Positions 51,868-60,503 of a stretch of 64,000 nt of DNA are shown piece by piece. The first letter of the stretch is position 1. Each line of letters starts with the position of its first letter. The notes beneath the pieces were generated by a model. The model saw nothing but the letters and a program-made list of their open reading frames with translations. It made no database searches and was not told the DNA's origin. The stretch comes from Microbacterium sp. BH-3-3-3 (GTDB lineage: Bacteria; Actinomycetota; Actinomycetes; Actinomycetales; Microbacteriaceae). Position numbers and translations under genes: made by a program. The stretch covers positions 1,426,001 through 1,490,000 of the forward strand of contig NZ_CP017674.1 of assembly GCF_001792815.1 (NCBI RefSeq), given 5' to 3'.

Positions 51868-52833
51868 ATGCCCCGCGACCCGAGACCCGCCGACGTCCAG
51901 GTCGAGACCTATCGGCGCGGCGACGCGCGAACCAGGGTCACCCGCGTATCCAGCGGGGCCACGACGGGGCGCTCGTTCGTGCTCGTGGCCGGCATCGGGG
52001 TGGCGTCGACGTACTTCGAGTTCCTCGCACCGCTGCTCGCGAACGAGGGCGACGTCTTCGCCCTCGACCTGCCGGGCTTCGGCGGGGTCCCCGCGTCGGG
52101 GGAGCAGCCCACCGCCTCCTTCTTCGCCGACCAGGTCGAGGGGGTGCTCGACCACTACGACCTCGACGACCCCGTGCTCATCGGTCACTCGATGGGCACG
52201 CAGGTGGTCACCGAGGTGCTCGCGCGGCGGCCTGATCTCTCGCACGCGGTGCTCGTGAGTCCCGTCGTCGACGAGAGCGAGGCCCACGCCCTCACCCAAG
52301 CGGTGCGTTTCGTGCAGTCGACGCTGCGCGAGTCCGTGCACATCGCGTTGCTGGCGGTGTCGGCCTACCTGTTGTGCGGGTTCCTCTACTTCTTCGAGAC
52401 GTTGCCGCACATGCTGCGCTACCGCATCTCGGACCGCATCGGTGCAGCGCACGCGACCCTGCTGCTCGTGCGCGGCGAGTTCGACCGCCCCTCGCCGCGC
52501 CGGCTGCATTCGCGCCTGGTCGCCCGCTCCCGCTCCGCGCGCCGGTGGGAGATCGAGGGGGCCGCGCACTGCGTCGTGAACAGTCACGCCGTCGGCGTGG
52601 CCGACCTGGTCGTGCGGCACGTGCGCGACGAGCTGGCGGCGAAGGGCCGGATGCCGGCGGCCGACGCCGTGGTTCCCCCGGCCTCGCACGCCGACGTGCG
52701 CATGGTGCTCGGCGCCATGGCCAGCCGCGCCGCCGAGTGGGTCAGCGCGGCACGCAAAGACGAGACGGGCGTGGAGAAGGCCAAGGCGCGCCACACCCGG
52801 GTGCTGTGGGAGGCCTACCGCCCACGCAGCTGA
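51868..52833 (+). CDS. Alpha/beta-fold hydrolase
   Basis: A 321-residue hydrolase. FVLVAGIGVASTYFEF gives the oxyanion loop, DLPGFGGVP the strand-4 region, LIGHSMGTQ the nucleophile Ser, with Asp in GEFDRPSP and His in GAAHCVVN completing the triad. A hydrophobic stretch IALLAVSAYLLCGFLYFF in the cap may contact the membrane or a lipid substrate. The C-terminal 70 residues are an extra helical extension. A CATCCT box lies 6 nt upstream of the ATG. Confidence 0.82.
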   Translation: MPRDPRPADVQVETYRRGDARTRVTRVSSGATTGRSFVLVAGIGVASTYFEFLAPLLANEGDVFALDLPGFGGVPASGEQPTASFFADQVEGVLDHYDLDDPVLIGHSMGTQVVTEVLARRPDLSHAVLVSPVVDESEAHALTQAVRFVQSTLRESVHIALLAVSAYLLCGFLYFFETLPHMLRYRISDRIGAAHATLLLVRGEFDRPSPRRLHSRLVARSRSARRWEIEGAAHCVVNSHAVGVADLVVRHVRDELAAKGRMPAADAVVPPASHADVRMVLGAMASRAAEWVSAARKDETGVEKAKARHTRVLWEAYRPRS

Positions 52834-52932
52834 GGGGTACCTCGCCCGCCGCGCCACGGCAACCCCCGCGACCGCGCGTCGCGACGCCCGCAGGATGGGT
52901 TCGGTGTCGACTCGCCCGCGCCCTCATCGCTC

Positions 52933-54036
52933 ATGAGATTGTCCCCGTCCCTCGATCCGCGACGGTGGTGGTCCGACGCGGTCACCCCTGACCGCCTTCT
53001 GCTGGCCGCCAAGACCGCTGCGGCGGCCGCCCTCGCCTGGTATCTCGCGCCCCTCGTGCCCTTCGCGCAGAGCGAGTACTCGTACTACGCCCCGCTGGGC
53101 GTGCTCGTCAGCATGTACCCCACCGTCGCCCGCTCCGCCTCGAGCGGGGTGCAGGCGGTCGTCGGTCTCGCGCTGGGCATCGGGCTGGGCCTCGCGAGCC
53201 TCGCCGTGGTGGGAACGGGCCTGCCGCGCATCGTGGCGGTCGCGGTCGTCATCCTGATCGGCGTGCTGCTGGCCGGCGTGCGCGCGCTCGGCGTCGGCCG
53301 CGACTGGGTGGCCATCGCGGGACTCTTCGTGCTGCTGCTGGGCGGCGCCGACCCCGACGGCTACTCGTCGTCGTACCTGATCACGATGGCCTTCGGCGTC
53401 GTGGTCGGCGTGGTGGTGAACCTCGTGGTGGTGCCCCCGCTGCGGGTGCAGCGGGCCGACGACCGGCTGGGCCACCTGCGCGATGCTCTCGGCGACGCCC
53501 TGCGCGCGATCGCCGATTCGCTCGCCGGTCACGCCTTCGACCCCGCGGCCGCCGACGCGGCCTCGGAGGGTCTCACCGGCACCCTCGCCGACGTGAAAGA
53601 AGAGGTCGAGCTCGCCGACGAGAGTCGCCGGTACAACCCCCGCGGCCGGCGCCTGCAGGCTCCGCGTGACCTGAACCGCCGTCGCCTCGATGCCCTCACC
53701 GGCATCGCCGACGCCACCCGCGAGTTGGCGGCGGCCCTCGGCCGCCTGACCGCCGGACCCGACGTCGACACGCGCCTGCCCCCGGACGCCCGGCGCGCGC
53801 TCGCCCAGGCCATCGAGAGCGTGTCGCACCTGGCCGTCACTCCGCCCGACCCGCAGAGCACGAGCCCGCAGCTGCACGAGGCCGAGACGGCGCTCACGCG
53901 GTACACCGACCGCCTGCGTGAGCTCGCGGCCGACGAGGAACCCCTCGACGCGTGGGAGGCGGCGGTGAGCCTGCGCCGCGTGATCGCCGCGTGCGGGCCC
54001 TTCTCCGACCCCGACGCCGACACCGCGACGCGCTGA
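52933..54036 (+). CDS. FUSC-family membrane protein (putative aromatic acid exporter)
   Basis: A 367-residue protein with about six N-terminal membrane helices (AAKTAAAAALAWYLAPLVPF, then YYAPLGVLVSMYPTVARSAS) followed by a cytoplasmic helical domain from about 170 to the end. This layout matches the FUSC/ArAE family exporting aromatic carboxylates or similar compounds. ATG 52933 has no clear ribosome-binding site. Probably expressed with the hydrolase gene 99 bp upstream (inference). Confidence 0.8.
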   Translation: MRLSPSLDPRRWWSDAVTPDRLLLAAKTAAAAALAWYLAPLVPFAQSEYSYYAPLGVLVSMYPTVARSASSGVQAVVGLALGIGLGLASLAVVGTGLPRIVAVAVVILIGVLLAGVRALGVGRDWVAIAGLFVLLLGGADPDGYSSSYLITMAFGVVVGVVVNLVVVPPLRVQRADDRLGHLRDALGDALRAIADSLAGHAFDPAAADAASEGLTGTLADVKEEVELADESRRYNPRGRRLQAPRDLNRRRLDALTGIADATRELAAALGRLTAGPDVDTRLPPDARRALAQAIESVSHLAVTPPDPQSTSPQLHEAETALTRYTDRLRELAADEEPLDAWEAAVSLRRVIAACGPFSDPDADTATR

Positions 54037-54100
54037 CGGGGCGTCGCTCGCCACGCGCGGAGCGCGCAGCGCCCAAGGCAGTGCGCGCTCGTCCGCCCCG
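54037..54100. terminator. Nested hairpin between convergent FUSC and kinase genes
   Basis: Outer arms CGGGGCG/CGCCCCG and inner arms AGCGCGC/GCGCGCT fill the 65-bp gap. Likely bidirectional terminator. Confidence 0.5.
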
Positions 54101-54101
54101 G

Positions 54102-55343
54102 TCAGGACGCGGTCGCCGCCGCGTCGAGCGCACGCTCCAGGGCAGCCCCCGTCGCCGTGCGCGCCGCGGCCGGCACGGCGGCCAGGAATCCGCCGACGAA
54201 CGTGTCGCCCAGGCCGATCGTGGTGGGGTGGGCGGTGTCGACGACGAACGCGGGCACGCCGATGGCCCCCAGTCGCTCGCGGAGCGCTGCCAGCACAGCC
54301 GCCCCACCCGCGTGGCGGGGAAGACGGGCGGTCTCGTCGAGGTCGGCGGCCGTGCAGGCATCGCCGAGCCGGTACCGGGTCGCGGCGGTGCGCACCGCAC
54401 TGTCGAGACCCGCGAGGTGCGCGGCGGCCGCGGGACCGACGGCGATCGCCCAGTACTTCGTGTGCACCACCAGAGTGCGCGCGGGAATGAGGCCGTGGAC
54501 CTCGGCGAGCGCGGCAGCCACGTCGTCGGGTGAGAGCAGGTCGACGGGGCGGGCGAGGTACTCCTGCAGCTCGTCCTCGTTCATGCCGTACACGTCGATG
54601 CGATCGAGCAGGCGGGCGCGCACGAGGGCAGACAGTTCCCGCTGGTAGAAGCCCGCGTCCTCGTAGTACACGAGGGCGTCGGCGGGCAGGTGGCCCATCG
54701 CCGCATCGAGGTCGTCGAGCCGACGCGCGAGCAGGTCGGCATCCTGCATGGTGTTGAAGCCCGAGATCAGGAACGCCGCGGCTCCCTCGAGCACCTCACC
54801 AAGTCCCTCGGCGATCGCCATCTCGCGGTTGGGGGCGTCGTTGGCGAAGATCAGGCGATTGGATGCTGGAGCGGTCACCGCCGCGTCCGCGAGGTGCACG
54901 GTCGTCCCCTCGGGGTACTGGACGATCAGGTGCGGGTCGAGGGTGTCGCGCGTCGCCGACGACACCACCCGCATCGAGGCCGGCAGCAGGCGCCGCACGT
55001 TGTCGTCGATGCTCACGAGGTGCTGCACGGTGGGGACGCCGATGCGATCGAGGGCGATGCCCGCGCGCACGCCCGTGCCGCCGAGCGTGATCTCCTTGTC
55101 GAAGTGGGCCGCGAACTGCTCGACGATCCGCGACGACAGGACGAAGCGCTCGCCTCCCCCGCCGGTGGCGAGGAAGGCGAGCACCGTGATCACGAGCGAG
55201 CGCTCGTCGATGATCGGCGTCGTGGTGGTCAGCTCGTCTCGACGGATGCCGTGCTCCTGCGCGAGCGCGGAGAGCACCGCGGCATCCCATCGGATCTCGT
55301 AGTCGACGGTGCCGCCGAGTCCGAGGACGAGGTCTTCTGCCAT
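54102..55343 (-). CDS. ADP-dependent phosphofructokinase/glucokinase family kinase
   Basis: A 413-residue ribokinase-fold kinase similar to the ADP-dependent PFK/glucokinase family (mainly archaeal), which uses ADP rather than ATP. Seen: ITLGGTGVRAGIAL near the sugar site, GMNEDELQ matching the NxxE magnesium motif, and GLGDTFVGG with the catalytic Asp near the C-terminus. Last gene of the sugar operon, 19 bp after the aldolase gene; it likely makes the bisphosphate the aldolase cleaves. ATG 55343 is chosen; GTG 55355 in frame would add four residues. Confidence 0.8.
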   Translation of the reverse strand: MAEDLVLGLGGTVDYEIRWDAAVLSALAQEHGIRRDELTTTTPIIDERSLVITVLAFLATGGGGERFVLSSRIVEQFAAHFDKEITLGGTGVRAGIALDRIGVPTVQHLVSIDDNVRRLLPASMRVVSSATRDTLDPHLIVQYPEGTTVHLADAAVTAPASNRLIFANDAPNREMAIAEGLGEVLEGAAAFLISGFNTMQDADLLARRLDDLDAAMGHLPADALVYYEDAGFYQRELSALVRARLLDRIDVYGMNEDELQEYLARPVDLLSPDDVAAALAEVHGLIPARTLVVHTKYWAIAVGPAAAAHLAGLDSAVRTAATRYRLGDACTAADLDETARLPRHAGGAAVLAALRERLGAIGVPAFVVDTAHPTTIGLGDTFVGGFLAAVPAAARTATGAALERALDAAATAS

Positions 55344-55362
55344 GACGTCGGTCACCGTCCGA

Positions 55363-56226
55363 TCAGTACAGGTCGGCCTTGCCGGCGGCGCCGAACAGGT
55401 CGATCTTCTCCGCCGCGGTGATCTTCATCGCGGCGATGGGCTCGGGCTGGATCGCGTTGGGCTCGCGCAGGCGCCGGTCGGTGCCGAGGATCTCGCGCAT
55501 GCGGTCGTGGTAGGCCACCTTGATGTCGCTGGAGATGTTGATCTTGTTCACGCCCAGCTCGACCGCACGGCGCAGCTCGGCATCCGGGTTGCTCGAGCCG
55601 CCGTGCAGCACGAGGGGAATGCCGACCGCGGCCTTGATCTGCTCGAGCAGGTCGTGACGCAGTTCAGGGCTCTTCTCGGCCGGGTACAGCCCGTGAGAGG
55701 TGCCGATCGCGATCGCGAGGCTGTCGACACCGGTCTGCTCGACGAAGCGCACCGCGTCGTCGACGTTGGTGTAGATGATCTCGGCGGCGCCGGATTCTCC
55801 GTAGCTGTCGTTCGCGCCGATGGTGCCGAGCTCGCCCTCGACCTGCACGCCCACGGCGTGCGCGGCCTCGACGACCTTGCGGGTGAGGGCGACGTTCTGC
55901 TCGAAGGGCTCGAGCGAGGCGTCGATCATCACCGAGGTGAAGCCCGACTGGATCGCGACGATCATCTGCTCGTAGGTTCCGCCGTGGTCCCAGTGGATGG
56001 CGACGGGCACGCTCGAGCGGTGCGCGCGGGAGCGCATCGCGGCGATCAGGTCGGTCGTGATGTGCGACACCTCGTCGGGGTGGATGGCGATGATGACCGG
56101 AGCGGACTTCTCTTCGCTGATGTCCATGATCCCGGTGAACATCGACCAGTCGCTGATGTTGAAGGCCGGGATGGCGAAGCTGTGGGCGTTCGCCACGTCG
56201 AGGATGGACTTGCCGGTGTAGAGCAC
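55363..56226 (-). CDS. Class II ketose-bisphosphate aldolase
   Basis: A 287-residue zinc-dependent TIM-barrel aldolase of the fructose/tagatose-bisphosphate group (KbaY/GatY/FbaA-like). AIPAFNISDWSM is the N-terminal signature, VAIHWDHGG gives Asp and His zinc/catalytic ligands, VEGELGTIGAND the next ligand region, IAIGTSHGLYP and LVLHGGSSNP the remaining His and phosphate-binding residues. Exact sugar stereochemistry cannot be read by eye. Between permease and kinase genes in the DeoR-linked operon. Confidence 0.88.
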   Translation of the reverse strand: MLYTGKSILDVANAHSFAIPAFNISDWSMFTGIMDISEEKSAPVIIAIHPDEVSHITTDLIAAMRSRAHRSSVPVAIHWDHGGTYEQMIVAIQSGFTSVMIDASLEPFEQNVALTRKVVEAAHAVGVQVEGELGTIGANDSYGESGAAEIIYTNVDDAVRFVEQTGVDSLAIAIGTSHGLYPAEKSPELRHDLLEQIKAAVGIPLVLHGGSSNPDAELRRAVELGVNKINISSDIKVAYHDRMREILGTDRRLREPNAIQPEPIAAMKITAAEKIDLFGAAGKADLY

Positions 56227-56259
56227 GGAGATTCTCCTTGTTGGGTGGGGTCGGGTGGC

Positions 56260-57132
56260 TTAGCTCTTCACCGAGCCGGCCGTCAGGCCGCTGATGAAGA
56301 AACGCTGGAAGAACAGGAAGAGCAGCAGCACGGGGATCGAGCCGAGGATGCTCATCGCCATGATCTGGTTCCACTCGTACGAGTGCTGTCCCATGAGCAA
56401 CTGGATGCCGATCGGCACCGTGCGCATGTCGATGGTGCGCGTGAGGGTCAGCGCGAAGAGGAACTCGTTCCACGCGATCATGAACGTGTAGATGCCCACC
56501 GAGACGATCCCGGGGATCGAGATGGGTACGAGCACGCGCCAGAGGGCGGTGAAGGATCCGGCCCCGTCGACGCGGACGGCCTCGTCGAGCTCCTTCGGCA
56601 GGGTGTTGAAGTACCCGGTCATCATGATGATCGCGTAGGGCAGCGTGAACACCATGTAGGTGAAGATGAGGCCCGGATAGGTGTTGTAGAGCCCGAGTCC
56701 CACCATGAGCCCGAAGTACGGGATGAGCAGGGTGATGGGCGGCACGGCCTGGACGCTGACGATGATGACGTTGACGATGCGCTTGCCGCGGAACTCGAAC
56801 CGGCTGAAGGCGTACGCGGCCTGGATCGCCACCAGGAGCGTGAGGATCGTCACGGCTCCCGCGACGACGTAGCTGTTGATGAAGAAGCGCACCGTCTCGG
56901 GGTTGGTGAAGATCGAGATGTACGCGTCGAACGAGAACGTCTCGGTGATCAGGCGCGGCGGGAGCTCGAAGATCTGCGTGTTCGACTTGAACGAGCTCGA
57001 CAGCATCCACAGCACCGGTCCCGCGGCGAAGACCGCACCGAGGAGAAGGCCGATGAACACGCCGGTCTGGGCGAACCGGCGGCGTGCGACGGTGCTCATG
57101 GCGCGCGGGCGCGCGGGGGTGGTCAGGGCCAT
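56260..57132 (-). CDS. Carbohydrate ABC transporter permease (MalG-like)
   Basis: A 290-residue membrane protein with six helices, starting after a basic N-terminus (TVARRRFAQTGVFIGLLLGA). The EAA loop is KELDEAVRVDGAGSFTALWRV and the C-terminus ends in QRFFISGLTAGSVK, a classic MalG/CUT1 ending. With the MalF-like partner it forms the sugar channel; no ATPase gene is in the operon, so a shared MsiK-type ATPase elsewhere is expected. The start lies 1 bp after the previous stop. Confidence 0.93.
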   Translation of the reverse strand: MALTTPARPRAMSTVARRRFAQTGVFIGLLLGAVFAAGPVLWMLSSSFKSNTQIFELPPRLITETFSFDAYISIFTNPETVRFFINSYVVAGAVTILTLLVAIQAAYAFSRFEFRGKRIVNVIIVSVQAVPPITLLIPYFGLMVGLGLYNTYPGLIFTYMVFTLPYAIIMMTGYFNTLPKELDEAVRVDGAGSFTALWRVLVPISIPGIVSVGIYTFMIAWNEFLFALTLTRTIDMRTVPIGIQLLMGQHSYEWNQIMAMSILGSIPVLLLFLFFQRFFISGLTAGSVKS

Positions 57133-57133
57133 G

Positions 57134-58063
57134 TCAGTCCCTCGCCTTCTGCTGGCGGACGTAGAGCACCGCGATGATCATCGACATCGCCAGGACCAGC
57201 ACCGCCGAGGTGGAGGCCATCGAGAAGTCGTACTTCGCGAATGCGAGCTTGTAGGTGTAGGTGCTGAGCATCTCGGTGACGTCGATCGGACCGCCGCCCG
57301 TGGTCAGCCAGATGAGGGCGAACTGCTGCGACGTCCAGATCAGGTCGAGCAGCACGAGGCTGACGATGATGGGGCGCAGCTGCGGGATGGTGACGTTCCA
57401 GAACCGCTGCGCGGGGCTGGCACCGTCGACGGTCGCCGCCTCGTACAGGTCGCTCGGAATCCCCTGGAGACCCGCGAGCAGGCTCACCATGAAGAAGGGG
57501 TAGCCGGCCCAGATGTTGATGAAGGTCACCGTGCCGAGCGCGAGCGACGGCGAGGCGAGCCACTCGATGTCGGTGTTCAGCAGGAAGTTCACGATGCCGT
57601 TCGGCGAGAGCAGCATGCGCCAGAGCACGGCGATGACGGCGACGGTGAACAGCCACGGCAGCACGTACAGGCCGCGGAAGATCGCCCGGGGGATCGCGCC
57701 GATGAGCCGGCTGTTCAGCAGCATCGCGAACGAGAGTCCGAGCACGAGGTGTGCGGCGACGCTGGTGAGGGTGAAGAAGAGGGTGTTGCCGGTCGCCTTC
57801 CAGAAGCCCGGGTCGGTGAGGATCGCGACGTAGTTGTCGACGCCCACGACCTCGGGACTCTTGTTCAGGATGACGTTGTCTTGGAACGAGTAGCCGATCA
57901 CCATGACGATCGGGACGATCATCAGGACGAACAGCAGGATCAGGGTCGGCGACAGGAACGCGTAGGCCTCGCCGGCCTTGCGGAGTTGGCGGGTGCGGCG
58001 CGAGAGCGGTCGTCCGGTGACGATCACCTCGGTGTCGGGGGGTGTGAGGGTGCGCATGGTCAT
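57134..58063 (-). CDS. Carbohydrate ABC transporter permease (MalF-like)
   Basis: A 309-residue CUT1 permease: basic N-terminal arm (LSRRTRQLRKAGEAYAF), about six helices, and EAA loop SDLYEAATVDGASPAQRFWNV. ATG 58063 is taken as the start (MTMRTLTPPD); the longer in-frame upstream ATG falls in the preceding hairpin region. Directly followed by the MalG-like gene. Confidence 0.92.
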   Translation of the reverse strand: MTMRTLTPPDTEVIVTGRPLSRRTRQLRKAGEAYAFLSPTLILLFVLMIVPIVMVIGYSFQDNVILNKSPEVVGVDNYVAILTDPGFWKATGNTLFFTLTSVAAHLVLGLSFAMLLNSRLIGAIPRAIFRGLYVLPWLFTVAVIAVLWRMLLSPNGIVNFLLNTDIEWLASPSLALGTVTFINIWAGYPFFMVSLLAGLQGIPSDLYEAATVDGASPAQRFWNVTIPQLRPIIVSLVLLDLIWTSQQFALIWLTTGGGPIDVTEMLSTYTYKLAFAKYDFSMASTSAVLVLAMSMIIAVLYVRQQKARD

Positions 58064-58083
58064 GATGTGCGGCTTTCGCTGAG

Positions 58084-58123
58084 CGGGATGCCGCACCGTG
58101 CGTGGGGGCGGTGCGGCATCCCG
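58084..58123 (-). terminator. Intercistronic hairpin after the binding-protein gene
   Basis: Perfect 14-bp arms CGGGATGCCGCACC/GGTGCGGCATCCCG with 12-nt loop, 13 bp past the stop of the sugar-binding protein. Likely attenuates read-through into the permeases, giving excess binding protein. Confidence 0.75.
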
Positions 58124-58136
58124 GTTCGGGGTCGGA

Positions 58137-59429
58137 TCAGAACTCCGACGTCCATTCGTCCTGCGTCTTCTTCAGCGCGTCGCTCATCGACTGCTGACCG
58201 TCCAGAGCCGACTGGAACTGGGTGCCGAACTGGCGCATGAGTTCCTCGGCGACGGGGAGGCCCGTGAACTCGTTGGCGGGGTAGCCGGCCTTGTAGATGT
58301 CGAAGGCCGTCTTGAACAGCGCGTCGTCTTCGACGAAGGTCGGCACGCTCTCGGTGTTGCCGGGGAAGGCCTTGGCCATCGTCGACAGCTCGCTGTTGAC
58401 GTCGGTGCCCATCAGGAACTGCACGAGCTTGAACGCGGCGTCCTTGTGCTCGGAGTTCTCGGCGACGCCGATCCCCCACGAGGCGTAGGGGATGCCCCGC
58501 TCACCGGTGAAGCCGTCTTCGGCGGGGATCGCCGAGATCGAGAAGGTCAGGTCGGGGTTGGACTCGCGGATGAGGTTGATGTGCGCGAGCGAGTCGATCA
58601 TCATGCCGACGCGTCCGTTGGTGAACTCCTCGACCTTGTCCTGCTCCTTCATCGTGAACGAGCCGGGGGCGATGACCCCGTCCTTCCACAGCTGCTGGAT
58701 GTAGTCGGTGGCCGAGGTGACGTCGGCGTTGGTGAGGTCGGGCTGCCCGTCCTTCAGCATCGAGCCGCCCGAGGCCCAGGCCCACGACATGACGTCGTTC
58801 TGCACGCCGTTGGGGGCTTCGAGCGAGAGCGGGAGCACCCACCCCGAGACGTCGCCGCCGAGCGCCGAGATCTTCTTGGCCGCGTCGGCGAACTCGGAGC
58901 GCGTCGACGGCGGTGCGCTGACACCTGCCTCCGCGAGGATGCCGTCGTTCGTGAACATCGGGTACACGAAGTTCACGACGGGGATCATGTACGTGCTGCC
59001 GTCGACCTGGATCTGGCTGGCCAGCTGGCTGTCGTCGTAGCCCGAGTCGCCCATGAGCTTCGTCAGGTCGGCGATGACGCCCTGCTTGGCGAAGTCGCTC
59101 ACCCACGCGCCGTCGAGACCGACGACGTCGGGCATGGTGCCGGAGGCGGCTCCGGCGAAGAGCTGCTCCTTGGTCGACGCGTACGGTCCGCTGACCAGGT
59201 CGACCTTGATGCCCGGGTTCTCCTGCTCGAACTGGTCCATGAGGCCACGGAACTGGCCGTCTCCCAGCTCGGGCTCCCACCACTGGGCGAATTCGATCGT
59301 GACGTCTCCGTCTGCCGAGGTGGCGGCGCCGTTCGACGAGCACCCCGCCATGGCCAGGAGGGTCGAGGCCGCTGCTGCGACACCGACGAGCTTGATGGCG
59401 TTCCGACGCCGGCGCCCGCTGTTGTCCAT
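58137..59429 (-). CDS. Sugar ABC transporter substrate-binding lipoprotein (CUT1)
   Basis: A 430-residue lipoprotein: twin-Arg-rich start RRRRNAIKLVG, lipobox MAGC near residue 30, then EFAQWWEPELGDGQF, VDLVSGPYASTKEQLFAG and DVVGLDGAWVSDFAKQGVI as in MalE/UgpB-type binding proteins; PYASWGIGVAENSEHKDAAF near the end is family-typical. Captures a sugar outside the cell for the MalF/G-like permeases. ATG 59429 follows GAGGAG. Divergent DeoR gene likely controls it. Confidence 0.93.
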   Translation of the reverse strand: MDNSGRRRRNAIKLVGVAAAASTLLAMAGCSSNGAATSADGDVTIEFAQWWEPELGDGQFRGLMDQFEQENPGIKVDLVSGPYASTKEQLFAGAASGTMPDVVGLDGAWVSDFAKQGVIADLTKLMGDSGYDDSQLASQIQVDGSTYMIPVVNFVYPMFTNDGILAEAGVSAPPSTRSEFADAAKKISALGGDVSGWVLPLSLEAPNGVQNDVMSWAWASGGSMLKDGQPDLTNADVTSATDYIQQLWKDGVIAPGSFTMKEQDKVEEFTNGRVGMMIDSLAHINLIRESNPDLTFSISAIPAEDGFTGERGIPYASWGIGVAENSEHKDAAFKLVQFLMGTDVNSELSTMAKAFPGNTESVPTFVEDDALFKTAFDIYKAGYPANEFTGLPVAEELMRQFGTQFQSALDGQQSMSDALKKTQDEWTSEF

Positions 59430-59662
59430 CGTTTCTCCTCATTGAGATTTGCTGTATTTAGCGCTGTTGTGCGCGTTATTGCTGCTTTCAGCACGAGTAT
59501 GCGCTCACCTGCGGGGTCGGTCAAGCGTTCGATGCAGATTCGTGACAATTGCCGCATCGAACTGCGCGACAAGCAGCAAAAAACGCGGCTTTACTGCGTT
59601 TCCATGCCGTTTTCACACAACGAGTGCCGATTCGGTTGCTGCTCTGTGCTAGAGATGACGGC
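59430..59662. promoter_or_regulatory. Divergent sugar-operon/DeoR control region with TTGCTG repeats
   Basis: A markedly AT-richer 233 bp. TTGCTGTATTTAGCG (59449-59463) and TTGCTGCTTTCAGCA (59479-59493) are spaced exactly 30 bp apart; a third TTGCTGCTCTGTGCT lies at 59636-59650 next to the regulator start, and an inverted TTGCTG at 59574-59579. These are good candidates for DeoR operators; all are consistent with autoregulation and operon repression. Confidence 0.6.
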
Positions 59663-60469
59663 ATGGACGCAGCCACAGCCACGACGAAGAGGCGACTGCC
59701 CGCGGGACGCAAGGCCGAGCTGGCCGCCTACGTCGCCGAGTCGGGTCAGGTCACGGTCGTCGATCTCGCCTCGCATTTCGGCGTCTCGATCGACACGGTG
59801 CGCCGCGACCTCGATCAGCTCGACCGCGAAGGCATCGTCGTCCGCACGCACGGCGGTGCCGTCAGCGCGATGTCGGTTCCCGGCCGCGACCGGGGCCTCG
59901 ACGTGCGACTGCAGATGCAGATCTCCGAGAAGGAACGCATCGCCACGCTGGCCGCCGACCTCATCGAGGACGGCTCGGTGCTGGTGCTGAACGCCGGCAC
60001 CACCACGCTCGCCGTCGCCCGCGCCCTGCGCAACCACCGCAACCTGACCATCGCGACGAACAACCTGCGCATCCCCGCCGAGATCTCCCCCAGCGTCTTC
60101 CGCGACCTCTTCCTCTTCGGCGGAGCGGTGCGCACCATCACGCAGGCGACGACGGGGCCGGTGACCCTCGCGATGAATTCGCACACCCCCGAGGTCGAGA
60201 TCCGCTGCGACTACGCGCTCATCGCGGTGGGCGCGGTCGACGCCTCGGGCTTCTCGACCAGCAACCTCGGCGACGCCACGATGATGAGCGAGATGATCCA
60301 GCGGGCTGATCGCACGGCGATCCTCGCCGACTCCTCCAAGCTCGACCGGCGCCTGTTCGCCCAGGTCGCCCCGCTCGAGAAGGCCGACTACCTCATCACC
60401 GACGCGCCGCCCTCTCCCGACCTCGCGGCGGCGTTGGCCGACGCGGGGGTCACGGTACTGACGCCGTAG
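59663..60469 (+). CDS. DeoR/GlpR-family transcriptional regulator
   Basis: A 268-residue sugar-phosphate-responsive repressor. N-terminal helix-turn-helix VTVVDLASHFGVSIDTVRRD followed by LDREGIVVRTHGGAV (the DeoR wing motif); C-terminal DeoRC domain with LNAGTTTLAVARAL (phosphate-binding loop) and ADRTAILADSSKL. Effector likely a phosphorylated intermediate of the divergent sugar pathway. ATG 59663 gives the canonical start; the frame upstream is non-conserved. Confidence 0.92.
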   Translation: MDAATATTKRRLPAGRKAELAAYVAESGQVTVVDLASHFGVSIDTVRRDLDQLDREGIVVRTHGGAVSAMSVPGRDRGLDVRLQMQISEKERIATLAADLIEDGSVLVLNAGTTTLAVARALRNHRNLTIATNNLRIPAEISPSVFRDLFLFGGAVRTITQATTGPVTLAMNSHTPEVEIRCDYALIAVGAVDASGFSTSNLGDATMMSEMIQRADRTAILADSSKLDRRLFAQVAPLEKADYLITDAPPSPDLAAALADAGVTVLTP

Positions 60470-60503
60470 GGCGCGCTCCGACTCCGGTGACCGGACGAGC
60501 CGC

